64,000 bases of DNA. Source: Peptoanaerobacter stomatis. Lineage in GTDB: Bacteria; Bacillota; Clostridia; Peptostreptococcales; Filifactoraceae. Shown piece by piece: positions 37,463-47,900 of the stretch. The notes under the pieces were generated by a model. The model did not search any database and was not told the origin of the DNA. It was given only the letters and a program-made list of their open reading frames with translations. The position numbers and the translations under genes are program-made. Where the stretch lies: assembly GCF_000238095.2 (NCBI RefSeq), contig NZ_JH815226.1, positions 160,850 to 224,849 of the forward strand, in the 5' to 3' direction. The first letter of the stretch is position 1; every line of letters starts with the position of its first letter.

Positions 37463-37497
37463 AAAAAGGGCAGCAAAACTGCTTGCATACCCTTTTT
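37463..37497 (-). terminator. Internal terminator/attenuator between livJ and livHMGF
   Basis: AAAAAGGG/CCCTTTTT (37463-37470 / 37490-37497) encloses an inner CAG..CTG stem, with a T-run on the minus strand. Partial read-through would make more binding protein than permease, a usual arrangement for ABC importers. Confidence 0.65.
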
Positions 37498-37513
37498 AAA
37501 AAGCTATTCTAAT

Positions 37514-38689
37514 TTATTCGGCTACCATTTTTTTGTAAAGTTTATATTGATCGCCTTCTATTGTAGTCATAAACACTGATTTTATAGGGTTTCTATTCTC
37601 ATCAAATTTGAAAGAACCTGTTACTCCGTCATAAGATATATTTTTAAGTGCTTCTACAATTGCCTTGGAATCTGTAGAATTAGCATTTTTTATAGCTTCA
37701 GCTGTCAAATATACTGAATCATATCCAAGTGCTGAGAATGATTGTGGAGCTTCATTATAAGTATCTGTATATTTTTTTATGAAGTTTTGTACTTTTTCTT
37801 CCGGATCATCAAGTGCAAATGTATTGCAGAAATATGCACCTTCTACTGCTTTTAAATCATCTTGTTTGATAGATTTTATTACTCCATCCCAACCGTCTCC
37901 ACCTATAAGTTGTACATTTATTCCAACTTGTCTTGCTTGTGGAGCTATTAGAGATACTTTTTGATAATAATCAGGTATAAATAATACATCCGGATTTGCA
38001 TTTTGTATTTTTGTAAGTTGTGATTTAAAATCTACATCATTTTCTCCATAAGATTCGTCTGCTACTACTTCCAAGCCTAATTCTTTTGCTTTATCTACAA
38101 ACGCTGTTGCAAGTCCGTCTGAATAATCGCTTGAATTATTTCTTATTACTGCAACTTTTTGAACTTTCAATTCATCTTTTGCAAATACAGCCATAACCTC
38201 ACCTTGATATGGATCAATAAATGGTGCTCTGAATATATTTTCTCCATGTGTAGTTATAGATTGTGCAGTTCCTGTAGGGGTAATCATAGGTATTCCTGTA
38301 TCTGCCGCAACTAATGCCACTGCATCTGAAGGTTTTGATGTAACCGCTCCTACAAGAGAAACTATTTTATTTTCTACCAATTTGTTAAATGCATTTGTTG
38401 ATTCAACCGCATCATTTTTATCGTCCATAACTTCAAGTACCAATTTTTTGCCTAATACTCCGCCAGCTTCATTTATTTCATCTACAGCCAATTTTGCTCC
38501 GTTCATAGTTGAATTACCGTACATAGCTGCATCTCCTGTGATAGGTCCTATTCCACCTATAAGTATGCTATCTGATGCCTCCGCTGTATTATTATTTGGC
38601 TTTTCTTCTGTTTTTCCACATGCTGCCAAAGTAAAGATCATCGCTGCTGTTAAAGCTAATGATAAAAACTTTTTCAAACTCCTTTTCAT
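37514..38689 (-). CDS. livJ: Branched-chain amino acid binding lipoprotein
   Basis: Extracellular substrate-binding protein, 391 residues. A lipoprotein signal with lipobox TLAAC gives Cys24. The Peripla_BP_6 domain follows, with IGGIGPITGDAAMYG, AVDEINEAGGVLG, VGAVTSKPSDAVALVA, MITPTGTAQSIT and ALGYDSVYLTAEAI. AAGGAG lies 8 nt before the ATG. First gene of livJHMGF. The exact ligand (Leu/Ile/Val or another amino acid) cannot be read from sequence. Confidence 0.93.
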   Translation of the reverse strand: MKRSLKKFLSLALTAAMIFTLAACGKTEEKPNNNTAEASDSILIGGIGPITGDAAMYGNSTMNGAKLAVDEINEAGGVLGKKLVLEVMDDKNDAVESTNAFNKLVENKIVSLVGAVTSKPSDAVALVAADTGIPMITPTGTAQSITTHGENIFRAPFIDPYQGEVMAVFAKDELKVQKVAVIRNNSSDYSDGLATAFVDKAKELGLEVVADESYGENDVDFKSQLTKIQNANPDVLFIPDYYQKVSLIAPQARQVGINVQLIGGDGWDGVIKSIKQDDLKAVEGAYFCNTFALDDPEEKVQNFIKKYTDTYNEAPQSFSALGYDSVYLTAEAIKNANSTDSKAIVEALKNISYDGVTGSFKFDENRNPIKSVFMTTIEGDQYKLYKKMVAE

Positions 38690-38922
38690 AAAAATCGCTC
38701 CTTAATTTAAAATAATACAATATTATATTGTAAGTAAGAAAAAATATTTTTAAATATTTAAAATAAAAAATATTTAAAATAATTTAATAAACAATAAAGC
38801 ATTAATATCCATAAACAATTAGAATATTAATATTTTTTTGTATAGTGTAATATTCTACCACAAAAATTTTATTTGTAAAGATTTTTATTGCAATTTTACG
38901 TACATTTTAAAAAAACTATATT

Positions 38923-40146
38923 TTAAAGTTCAGTATCTATTATTTCAAAATATTGTGCCAATAGATTTGCAGCTCTCTCACAATCTTTACTTTCAATAAC
39001 TACGGCTACAGATATTTCTGATGTAGAAATCATCTCTATATTTATATTATTATCTCCAAGCACAGCAAACACATCTGCTGCAACTCCAGGGTTGGTAATC
39101 ATTCCTGCACCTACTACTGTTATGCAGGCTACATCATCAAGTGCCTCTATTTTTTTACCGTCAAGTGCTATAAGTGTTTTTTCCATTGTTTCTATAGCAT
39201 CTTGTTTTGAATCTTTATCAATTATAAAGCATATATTATTTACACCGAACTCTCCTGATGACTGTGCTATCAATCTGACGTTTACCTTATTGTCTGCTAA
39301 CGACTTAAATATAGTTTTAGCAATTCCAGGTTGATCTTTTATTCCAAAAATTGTCATCTTCACTACATCATAATCGTGTGCTATTCCAGTTATCACTCTA
39401 TCCTTTTCCAATTTATCCACCTCTTGTACTATTGTTCCCTCATTTAGATTGAAGCTTGAGCGAACATGAATTTTTACATTATATAATTGTCCAAGTTCTA
39501 CACATCTCGGATTTAAAACTTTAGAACCTTGAGATGCTAATGTGAGCATTTCTGCATATGAAATTGAATTTACTTTTTTAACATTTTTTACCAATCTCGG
39601 ATCTGCACTATAAACTCCGTCTACATCAGTATATATCTCGCAACTGTCGGCATTTAATGCGGCAGCAAGAGCAACAGCTGTTGTATCTGAGCCTCCTCTA
39701 CCCAATGTTGTAATGTCATTCTTTTCATTTATGCCTTGAAATCCTGCAACTATTAATATATTACCATTATCGAGCTCTTCTTTTAATCTGTTTGAGTCTA
39801 TATCTACTATTTTGGCTTTGCTGTAAAAATCATTTGTTTTTATTCCTGCCTGTGCACCTGTAAGAGATATAACTTTCTCTCCCATAGACTGAATAGCCAT
39901 AGCCAATAATGATATTGATACTTGTTCACCTGTAGAAAGCAACATATCCATTTCTCTTTTTGGAGGATTAGGACTTACTTGTTTTGCTAATTCAATTAAA
40001 TCATCTGTAGAGTCTCCCATAGCAGAAACTATTACTACTACTTGATTTCCTTGTTTTTTAGTATTTACTATTCTGTTTGCTACATTTTTAATTCTATCGG
40101 CATTAGCAACAGACGAACCGCCATATTTTTGAACTATTAGTGACAA
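38923..40146 (-). CDS. lysC: Aspartokinase
   Basis: Phosphorylates aspartate, the first step to threonine, methionine and lysine. The 407 residues show VQKYGGSSVANADRI, VVIVSAMGDSTDDLI, TLGRGGSDTTAVALA, EIYTDVDGVYSADPR and two C-terminal ACT domains (from about 265) for feedback control. It starts with TTG, 9 nt after AGGAGGG. It follows thrB by 6 nt, so it belongs to the threonine operon. Confidence 0.95.
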   Translation of the reverse strand: MSLIVQKYGGSSVANADRIKNVANRIVNTKKQGNQVVVIVSAMGDSTDDLIELAKQVSPNPPKREMDMLLSTGEQVSISLLAMAIQSMGEKVISLTGAQAGIKTNDFYSKAKIVDIDSNRLKEELDNGNILIVAGFQGINEKNDITTLGRGGSDTTAVALAAALNADSCEIYTDVDGVYSADPRLVKNVKKVNSISYAEMLTLASQGSKVLNPRCVELGQLYNVKIHVRSSFNLNEGTIVQEVDKLEKDRVITGIAHDYDVVKMTIFGIKDQPGIAKTIFKSLADNKVNVRLIAQSSGEFGVNNICFIIDKDSKQDAIETMEKTLIALDGKKIEALDDVACITVVGAGMITNPGVAADVFAVLGDNNINIEMISTSEISVAVVIESKDCERAANLLAQYFEIIDTEL

Positions 40147-40152
40147 CTTTTT

Positions 40153-41061
40153 TTACCCTCCTATTTCTAATTTTATTGCACCCTCTTTAACAGGGCTAAG
40201 TATTTTTATAGTACCTTTTATATTATTTTTTTTGCATTCTTCTTTTAAAATTTCATATAATTCCTGAGACATTGTCTTGTGGCAAAATGCCATAAGAGTT
40301 GAGCCTGATCCGCTTATAAACGTTGCCAATGCTCCATTTGATTTCATAATATTTTCAAAAAAATCATATTCTTTTATAAGCGATTTTCTATATGGTTGAT
40401 GAATTTTATCATCCACAACTTTTGATAAAAGTTCATAGTCGCTTGTAATCATTGCCATTATAAGCAGAGATGCTCTTGATATGTTATATATACAATCTTG
40501 TCTGTCATATGTCTTTGGCAATATTTTTCTTGCTTCGTTTGTTGACATTTCATATTCAGGTATCAATACTATTGTATCAAGCATATCAGGCGGTATTATC
40601 TTTTTGTATTCAACTGTGTCGCCTAATATAACTGATGCTGTTATGCTTCCTACAAGCGCAGGAGTTACATTGTCAGGGTGTCCTTCTATCTCATTGGCAA
40701 TATTAAGTATTTCATCTTTACTCATATTTGTACCTGCTATATCATTAGCGCACAAGAGTGCACCTATAACTATAGATGAACTGCTCCCAAGGCCTCTTGC
40801 TATCGGTATATAATTGTGTATTTTTATCTTTAAGCCTTTAAATTTATATCCAACTTTGTCAAAAAAATACTTTGCTGTTTCATATGCCATATTATTTTCA
40901 TCAAGCGGTACTGTATCGCTACCATCACCTATAACTTCTATTTCAAGTCCTTTATCAGTTTCTTCAAAACTTATAGTATTATAAATATTTACAGCCATCC
41001 CCAAACAATCGAATCCCGGTCCTATGTTAGCAGATGTAGCAGGAACTTTATAGCTTACCAT
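40153..41061 (-). CDS. thrB: Homoserine kinase
   Basis: GHMP kinase making O-phosphohomoserine. The 302 residues have VPATSANIGPGFDCLG, the ATP loop IPIARGLGSSSSIVIGAL and the C-terminal ATFISGSGSTLMAF. GGAGGG lies before the ATG. It sits between thrC and lysC and matches their pathway order. Confidence 0.96.
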   Translation of the reverse strand: MVSYKVPATSANIGPGFDCLGMAVNIYNTISFEETDKGLEIEVIGDGSDTVPLDENNMAYETAKYFFDKVGYKFKGLKIKIHNYIPIARGLGSSSSIVIGALLCANDIAGTNMSKDEILNIANEIEGHPDNVTPALVGSITASVILGDTVEYKKIIPPDMLDTIVLIPEYEMSTNEARKILPKTYDRQDCIYNISRASLLIMAMITSDYELLSKVVDDKIHQPYRKSLIKEYDFFENIMKSNGALATFISGSGSTLMAFCHKTMSQELYEILKEECKKNNIKGTIKILSPVKEGAIKLEIGG

Positions 41062-41087
41062 TAGCCCTCCAATTTTTAGAAAAAATT

Positions 41088-42140
41088 TTATTTTTCATTA
41101 ATCAATTTCATTACATTTTCTTTTGTTGCTTTTATTTTTTGTGGTGTAGGTATTTGTGACAATGATGTTGTCGGGTCTTTTAAACCGTTTCCTGTAAGCA
41201 CACAAACAACTGTTTCTCCACCTTTAAATACACCTTTTTCTTTCAAATTAAGAACTCCTGCCAATGTTATACAAGATGCAGGTTCTGCAAATATTCCCTC
41301 CCTGCTTGCAAGCATTTTATATGCTTCCAAGATTTTTTCGTCAGAAATTGCATTTATCTGTCCGTTTGACTCTTTAAGTGCATTTACAGCCTTATCCCAA
41401 CTCGCAGGATTGCCTATCTTTATAGCTGTAGCTATCGTTTGAGGATCTTTAACAACTTCATTTTTAACTATCGGTGCAGCTCCTTCAGCTTGAAAACCTA
41501 ACAAAGTAGGTAAATTATTTATTTTACCGTCATTTTTATATTCATTAAATCCCATCCAATACGCTGATATATTGCCTGCATTTCCAACAGGAATTGCCAA
41601 ATAATCAGGCGCTTTTCCAAGCTCATCGCATACTTCAAAAGCCGCCGTCTTTTGTCCTTGAAGTCTATATGGATTTACAGAGTTTACCAGTGTTATAGGC
41701 TCTGTTTTTGCTATATCTCTAACAATATTAAGTGCATCATCAAAATTCCCTTCTATTGAAATGACTTTTGCTCCATACATAAGTGCTTGTGCCAGTTTAC
41801 CCATAGCTATGTTGCCGTCAGGTATAAGCACATAACAGTCAAGATTATATCTTGCCGCAAACGCTGCAGCTGACGCTGATGTGTTGCCTGTAGATGCACA
41901 TATTATAGCTTTTGAACCTTCTTCTACCGCTTTTGCAACTGCCATTACCATTCCTCTGTCCTTGAATGAACCTGTAGGATTTAATCCGTCATATTTAAAA
42001 TATAAATCAAGACCTAATTCTTTAGAAAGATTTGTACTTTTTATAAGCGGAGTATCACCTTCCAAAAGTGTTATATCAGGTGTTTTTTCTGTAACCGGTA
42101 AATATTTTTTATATTTTTTTATAAGTCCTTGATATCCCAT
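41088..42140 (-). CDS. thrC: Threonine synthase
   Basis: PLP enzyme turning O-phosphohomoserine into threonine. About 350 residues with [35 protein letters not shown] (PLP lysine in SFKDRG), [18 protein letters not shown] and [13 protein letters not shown] start it at the ATG at 42140, 5 nt after GGAGG; a TTG at 42152 overlaps that site. It is between hom and thrB. Confidence 0.95.
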   Translation of the reverse strand: MGYQGLIKKYKKYLPVTEKTPDITLLEGDTPLIKSTNLSKELGLDLYFKYDGLNPTGSFKDRGMVMAVAKAVEEGSKAIICASTGNTSASAAAFAARYNLDCYVLIPDGNIAMGKLAQALMYGAKVISIEGNFDDALNIVRDIAKTEPITLVNSVNPYRLQGQKTAAFEVCDELGKAPDYLAIPVGNAGNISAYWMGFNEYKNDGKINNLPTLLGFQAEGAAPIVKNEVVKDPQTIATAIKIGNPASWDKAVNALKESNGQINAISDEKILEAYKMLASREGIFAEPASCITLAGVLNLKEKGVFKGGETVVCVLTGNGLKDPTTSLSQIPTPQKIKATKENVMKLINEK

Positions 42141-42162
42141 ATCTTCCTCCAAATCTTTAATA

Positions 42163-43446
42163 CTAAATATTATCTTCTATTCTTATCATATTACCTATTT
42201 CTAAATTTTTATTCAAATTTTTGAGAGATTCTATACATTGTTTAATTTTGCTTTCTTTTACTTTTTCTGTTATTACAATTATTGTATTATTGTTCTGTAT
42301 ATCTTCTTTTATGCTTTTAACTATGCCTATACCCATATTTTCAAAAATTGATAATATTTCTAAGCTGATGTCTATATTGGATTTTAAACTTATCCTTAAA
42401 TAATACTTGGTAAAAATTTCATCTATACTCAATATTTCTTTCTTCTCAAAATTCCTATCTAATCTTTCAACAGGAAGGTTTAAACTCATATTTTTTACAA
42501 TATTTACAATATCAGACAATACTGCACTGGCAGTAGGTAAAGAGCCTGCGCCTTTAGCGTAGTACATAGATTCTCCAAGCAGATTGCTTTTTAAATATAC
42601 TGCATTATAGGCATCTTTAACATTTGATATTTGACAAGTGTTTGGAATAAATGCAGGGTATACATATGCCTCTATTTTCCCATCATTTTCTTTTGATACT
42701 CCAAGTAATTTTATGTTATATCCCATTTTTTTTGCATAACTTATGTCTTGCTTAGTAATATTTGTAATTCCTTCAGTATACACATCTTTAAAAGTTACAT
42801 ATGTATTAAAACAAAGCGAAGATAATATAGCTACTTTTCTCGCTGAATCATAGCCTTCTACATCAGAAGTCGGATCAGCCTCTGCATAACCCAATCTTTG
42901 TGCTTCTGAAAGCACGTCTTTATATTCCAAGCCTTCTTGATACATCTTGCTTAGAATATAATTTGTAGTACCGTTCATAATACCCGTTATTTTTTCAATT
43001 TTCTCTCCAAAAAGATGATTGTTTATAACTCTAAGTATCGGTATACCGCCACACACACTTGCCTCATACATAAAAAAACAATTATTTTCGTAAGCTGCTT
43101 TATATAATTCTTGACCATAAGTTGCAATTAAATCCTTATTTGCACTTACTACATGTTTTCCTCTTTCAAAAGCTGTAAGTATACATTTTTTAGCAAAATC
43201 CATACTTCCCATAACTTCAACAACCAAATCTATATCGTCAGTAATAACATCTGTAAAATTATCTGTAAAAATATTGGGATTTATATCTTCAGCTCTTTTT
43301 TTAGTCTTGTCTGATACCAATATTTTTTTAATTATAAGATTTGCATTAAGTTCTTTTTTTAATGTTTCCTCATTTGATTTTATAGCATTATACACACCGC
43401 TACCAACTGTACCGAAACCTAATAATGCGATGTTTATAGTTCTCAT
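42163..43446 (-). CDS. hom: Homoserine dehydrogenase
   Basis: Reduces aspartate semialdehyde to homoserine. About 427 residues, with the NAD(P) motif [57 protein letters not shown] and [18 protein letters not shown]-terminal ACT domain (from about 345) suggests threonine feedback. The ATG at 43446 follows GAGGTGG; a TTG at 43458 is unlikely. First gene of hom-thrC-thrB-lysC. No T-box or other riboswitch is visible upstream. Confidence 0.95.
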   Translation of the reverse strand: MRTINIALLGFGTVGSGVYNAIKSNEETLKKELNANLIIKKILVSDKTKKRAEDINPNIFTDNFTDVITDDIDLVVEVMGSMDFAKKCILTAFERGKHVVSANKDLIATYGQELYKAAYENNCFFMYEASVCGGIPILRVINNHLFGEKIEKITGIMNGTTNYILSKMYQEGLEYKDVLSEAQRLGYAEADPTSDVEGYDSARKVAILSSLCFNTYVTFKDVYTEGITNITKQDISYAKKMGYNIKLLGVSKENDGKIEAYVYPAFIPNTCQISNVKDAYNAVYLKSNLLGESMYYAKGAGSLPTASAVLSDIVNIVKNMSLNLPVERLDRNFEKKEILSIDEIFTKYYLRISLKSNIDISLEILSIFENMGIGIVKSIKEDIQNNNTIIVITEKVKESKIKQCIESLKNLNKNLEIGNMIRIEDNI

Positions 43447-44081
43447 AAACCACCTCAAGCCTTCGTAATTTTTGCATTATATCTATAGTCAATCAATCCA
43501 TATCAAGATCACTTTTGCCTTATATATGTGTCTATAATATAATAAATCATTTTTATAAAATAATATTTTGTTTTTAAATAATCATTTTTGAGTTTTATCA
43601 AATAAATTTGTAAGGTTTAACATAAAAGTCATGTATTTAACAAAAATATTTAAGAAATAAATAGTCAATTTTTAAAACAAAATTTCAGATATGTTTTATA
43701 ATATATAAATACAGTATTTATAATATATACACTATATAAAGTAGTAAAATAAAATACAAATGTGTTTTTCTTCTAAATACAGATTAATGTCCTACATTAT
43801 AACACGATAAGTTTTATATGTAAATAGATATAAAACATTTATTTTTCAAATATTTGCTATCCATTAAAATAAATGTTTTCTTAAAAAATATATTTGAGCA
43901 TGATATTGGAAAATATCCATGTTTTAATTAGATAACATTATAACATATTAAAAATACTATAATAAAAAATGTTTTAATTAGACTTCAATTAATATGTACT
44001 GTATATAATAATTGTGATATACTAAAAAAATATTTTTTAATTCAGCAAGTAAATTAAAAATATAAGTTTTTATAAAAATTA
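43447..44081. other. Divergent control region hom / EamA transporter
   Basis: 635 nt without a gene. A -10-like TATAAT for hom lies on the minus strand at 43481-43476, with no good -35. On the other side the 14-bp direct repeat ATGTTTTAATTAGA occurs at 43919-43932 and 43969-43982, exactly 50 bp apart. Nothing else is recognised. Confidence 0.45.
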
Positions 44082-44966
44082 TTGTTAGGGGAGATTATTA
44101 TAAAAAGTTTAGGATTTTTTGAAGCTGTTTTATCTGCTGTAATGTTCGGTGCTATGCCACTTTTTACAAAAATTTTATACAGTTATGGAAGTGATGCTGT
44201 AAGCTCCGGCTTTTACAGAATGTTATTATCTTTACCATTCATATTCATATGTTCAAAATTCATATTTAAATACGATATGAGTATAAACAAAAGCGAATTT
44301 AAACCGCTTTTTATTGTATCTTTAGGTTTTTCATTTACTGTAATAACATTATTTAATTCATATAATTATATAAATTCAGGAGCTGCTACTTCAATACACT
44401 TCACTTATCCTATAATAATATTCATAGCAACAAGCATAATTTCAAAAGAAAAACCCTCAACTACAGAAATATTATGTATTATAGGTGCAAGTATAGGACT
44501 TATACTTATAACAGATTTTAATGCTTTGTCAAATTTTAAAGGTGTTTTTTATGCCTTTTTATCAGCTTTTACTTACAGCTTTTACTCAATATACCTTGAA
44601 AAAAGCGATGTAATAAAAAAAATGCCTCCGTTTAAAGCGCTGTTTTATATAAATGCAATAGGTGCCGTAATCTTGTTTTTTTATGCACATATAGCATTTA
44701 TTGGTATTTATAGAAACTTTTCTATTAACATATGGCTTATTGTATTTGCATATTCTTTTATTTTAACAGTTGGAGCAACATTTTTGTATCAAAGAGCCGT
44801 TTCCGAAATAGGTGCAAAGTATACATCTATATTAAGTACTCTTGAGGTTGTAACAAGTATAATTATAGGTTTTTTCATATTAAATGAAAAACTTACAGCC
44901 ACTCAAACAGTAGCTGTAAGTTTAATATTTTTGTCAAGCCTTGTGCTTGTTAAAAGCAGAAAATAA
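44082..44966 (+). CDS. EamA/DMT-family transporter
   Basis: Integral membrane protein of about 290 residues with ten hydrophobic segments in two related halves. VLSAVMFGAMPLFTKILY opens the first EamA domain and FYAFLSAFTYSFYSIYL the second. The substrate is unknown; family members export amino acids or metabolites. The longest frame starts at TTG 44082 without a ribosome site. GGGGAG (44088-44093) lies inside it, followed by ATT (44097) and ATA (44100), so a non-standard start is possible. It converges on the protease gene with only 8 nt between stops. Confidence 0.88.
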   Translation: MLGEIIIKSLGFFEAVLSAVMFGAMPLFTKILYSYGSDAVSSGFYRMLLSLPFIFICSKFIFKYDMSINKSEFKPLFIVSLGFSFTVITLFNSYNYINSGAATSIHFTYPIIIFIATSIISKEKPSTTEILCIIGASIGLILITDFNALSNFKGVFYAFLSAFTYSFYSIYLEKSDVIKKMPPFKALFYINAIGAVILFFYAHIAFIGIYRNFSINIWLIVFAYSFILTVGATFLYQRAVSEIGAKYTSILSTLEVVTSIIIGFFILNEKLTATQTVAVSLIFLSSLVLVKSRK

Positions 44967-44974
44967 TTTATTAT

Positions 44975-47900
44975 TTATTTTTTTCTTGCTGATACTATAT
45001 AATTGTACGCCCAATGGCTCTGTTTTACATCAGAATATGCTTTTTTGCCTTCAATATTAGGTTTTATATCAAATGCTCTGCTAAGCATTGACACCATTTC
45101 TGCTCTGCTTATTTGCTCATCAGGTTTAAATGTCTCATCTGCATAGCCGGATATAATTCCTGCATCTGCGCAAGCTGATATTGCTCTCAATGCCCAATGC
45201 TCTTCTGATACATCTTTAAATGTTTTTGTCCCTGCATCTAATTTTTTCAGTTTCGCTATTATGAAAGCAACTTCTGCTCTTGTTATATTTTTATTAGGTT
45301 CAAATTTATCACTTGAACTCAATTTGAAATATCCCAATTTATCTAATTGTAAAACTGAATTTGCATACCAAGAGCCCGGTTTTACATCTGTAAACGGCAA
45401 TTTTATATTTTTATCTTCATCCGGATCCACCAAAGTCAAAAACATAACAGCAACTTCTGCTCTTGTCATTTTTCCGTCAGGTTTAAATGTATTGTTAGGA
45501 TATCCTGACATATATCCAATTTTTAAAATATTTGTTATACGTTCTATTCTTGCTTTTTCCAGTACAGTATCCAATAAGGCTTTTGAATCTCTTACTCCAT
45601 ATCTGAACGCCTCAAATGCATCTTGTACTTCCTTTAATGTTTCTTTGCTATATAGATTTTTATTGTCCAATATCTTCTGAATTTTAGCGTCTATTTTAGA
45701 TTTTATATCTAAATATTGTTTTGAAAGCTCACCTTTTTTTACAGCAGGATTTACTGTCTGAGTAGAGGCTACACTTCCGCCACCTCCACCTCCGCCACCG
45801 CCGTTTGAACCTGGCGTTGAAGGTCTTTTCGCATTATTATTATTATTATTAGATTTTAATTTTAATGCTTCTCTCTTTTCTTTCAACTCTTCAAGAGCTT
45901 TTTTAATGTCTCCTTTTTCAATCTTTGATTTGTTTAAAACTTCTTCCGCTCTTTTTAATGCCTCTTTAAATTCAGCTTGTCCGATATTTTCATAAGCACT
46001 CAATTTTGATTCTATTTCTTTAGAATATTCCACTTCTTTTATTAATTCTTCTTTATCTATTTCTTGAATAGCAAATTTTGAGAAGTGTTCTGTATAGAAA
46101 GTAATCACTTGTTCATCTTCATCATAATTGGCATTCGTTATGGAAATAGGAACCAATTTATTTGCATCTGTATTATCATCCAAATATAAGACATCAAAAT
46201 CCGATTCATCAGGTTTTGTATAAGGTAATGTGACTTTTATTTTGCCTGCATTGAAGTTACTGTGTTCTTCGTCATCTTTTTTAATCTCTACTATATACTT
46301 CAGTTCTTTTTCTAATTTTTCCCCATAGTTTTTATTCAATGCTTTTAACTTATTCATATCAACTTCTGATATATTCAGTAGTTTTAGCGAGAAATTTACA
46401 TCTTTATCATCTGAGCTCAGATTATTAATCATTTCTTTGTTAAGTTCAAGCTTCCCTACATCTCCAAATGATATAGATACATTTTCTACATCCTTTTTAA
46501 CTAATTCAGACAATACTTCCTTCGGTAGTGTTAACCCTACTTTCTTAACTTCCCTATTGTAAGCAGTGTTAAGACTAATATTAACTTTTTTATCAATTAT
46601 ATTTTCCGGTTGTAATTGAGCTTGTGTTGTTGCAACTCCATCAAACACATCCGGTATCAATACGATAGTTTTATCATTTTCATCAACTTTAACATTTATG
46701 TTCACATCATCATTCGGCATTAAGAAACTGTTATCAAATCTTCTAACTCTTACACTTCTTGCATATTTTCCGGTAATTACGCTTATATTTGTTATTCTAT
46801 ATTTTTTAGCATATTCTCTGCCCTCAAAATATATTTTTACTCTATCGCCTGATTTAAATTTATCACCTTTATTAGGTTTGATACTTGAACTTATATTTAA
46901 AATTGTACCCGTAGTAGTAACGCTAATATCGTTTATACTGTAGTCATATTTATCGTCACTGCCATCTTTTAGTATTAGATTATTCTTTGCAGTTTCCAAT
47001 TTTTCAACAGCTTTATCTATCTTGTCTTGTAATGCAAGATTATCTTTAAGCACAGATTCAGCCTCTCTTAAAGCTCTTATAAATTCTAATTTTGTATCTA
47101 ATTTGTACAAATCTAAATTTATATTTTTATATTCCTCTATTTTATCTCTTAATACGCTTCTTTCAGCTTTTGATTTTATTTTACTTAAATAAAGTCTTAA
47201 AGAGCTGATTGTTCTTTCCATATCTTCTACTGTTATATCCGGGCTTTCAAGAAGTTCTTTTGCAGATTTATATCTTGCTTCAAGATTTTCCATGGCATTA
47301 TCTTCATAATAGTTGTTTTTATTATCTATTATATTTTTTATCTCTTCAAGAAGTTCTTTCAATTCTCTTGTATCTATTTTCCCATCTTTTCTTTCCAAAT
47401 TCTTTATGGCTCTATCAATTGCTTCTATTGCAATTTTTATATCTTCTTGCGTAGCTTTTTTGTTTTGAAGCATAGCCTTACCCATTTTTATCATAGTGCT
47501 TAAATAATCTTTTGAAGTATTTGTATAATCATCACCAAGACTGTCAAATATTTCTTCCGCTTTTTTTATTTTTTCTTCAAGATCTTTCTTACTGAATTCT
47601 TGTTTTTTAAGCTCTAAAGAATTTATGGCTTTTGTTAAATCGCTTAATGCTTTATCAACTTCTTCTTGAGAAGCGTTGGCTTTATCATATGTGTTTTGTG
47701 CCAATTCAAGCGCATCTTTAAATATTTCCCAAGATTCTTCTTTATAGTCATCCTTATCCAAGTTTTTAGCTTGAATTATCTTTAACAGTAAAGGTTCCTT
47801 TTCTACAGGTACAGGTTTTGAACTCATGCCTGATACAAGTTTTATATCTACACTGTATTCTCCAAATAAGAATTCTTTATTAATAATATCACTGCCATAA

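Noticed and set aside
34060-38689. liv genes as an opine or urea-type transporter
   Set aside because: The set and order match LivJHMGF, and no urease or related catabolic genes are adjacent; the amino-acid role is the simplest reading.
43447-44081. A threonine T-box or lysine riboswitch in front of hom
   Set aside because: I searched the region for the UGGN T-box block, AGAGAG/GGTTGG stem I blocks and a terminator, and found none.
45261-45680. Plus-strand 139-codon frame inside the protease SLH region
   Set aside because: Antisense to three clear SLH repeats; explained by the complementary coding sequence.
45790-45850. GGN- and AAT-rich tracts taken as a CRISPR or satellite repeat
   Set aside because: They encode the Gly- and Asn-rich linker of the protease in frame, with no spacers or regular units.
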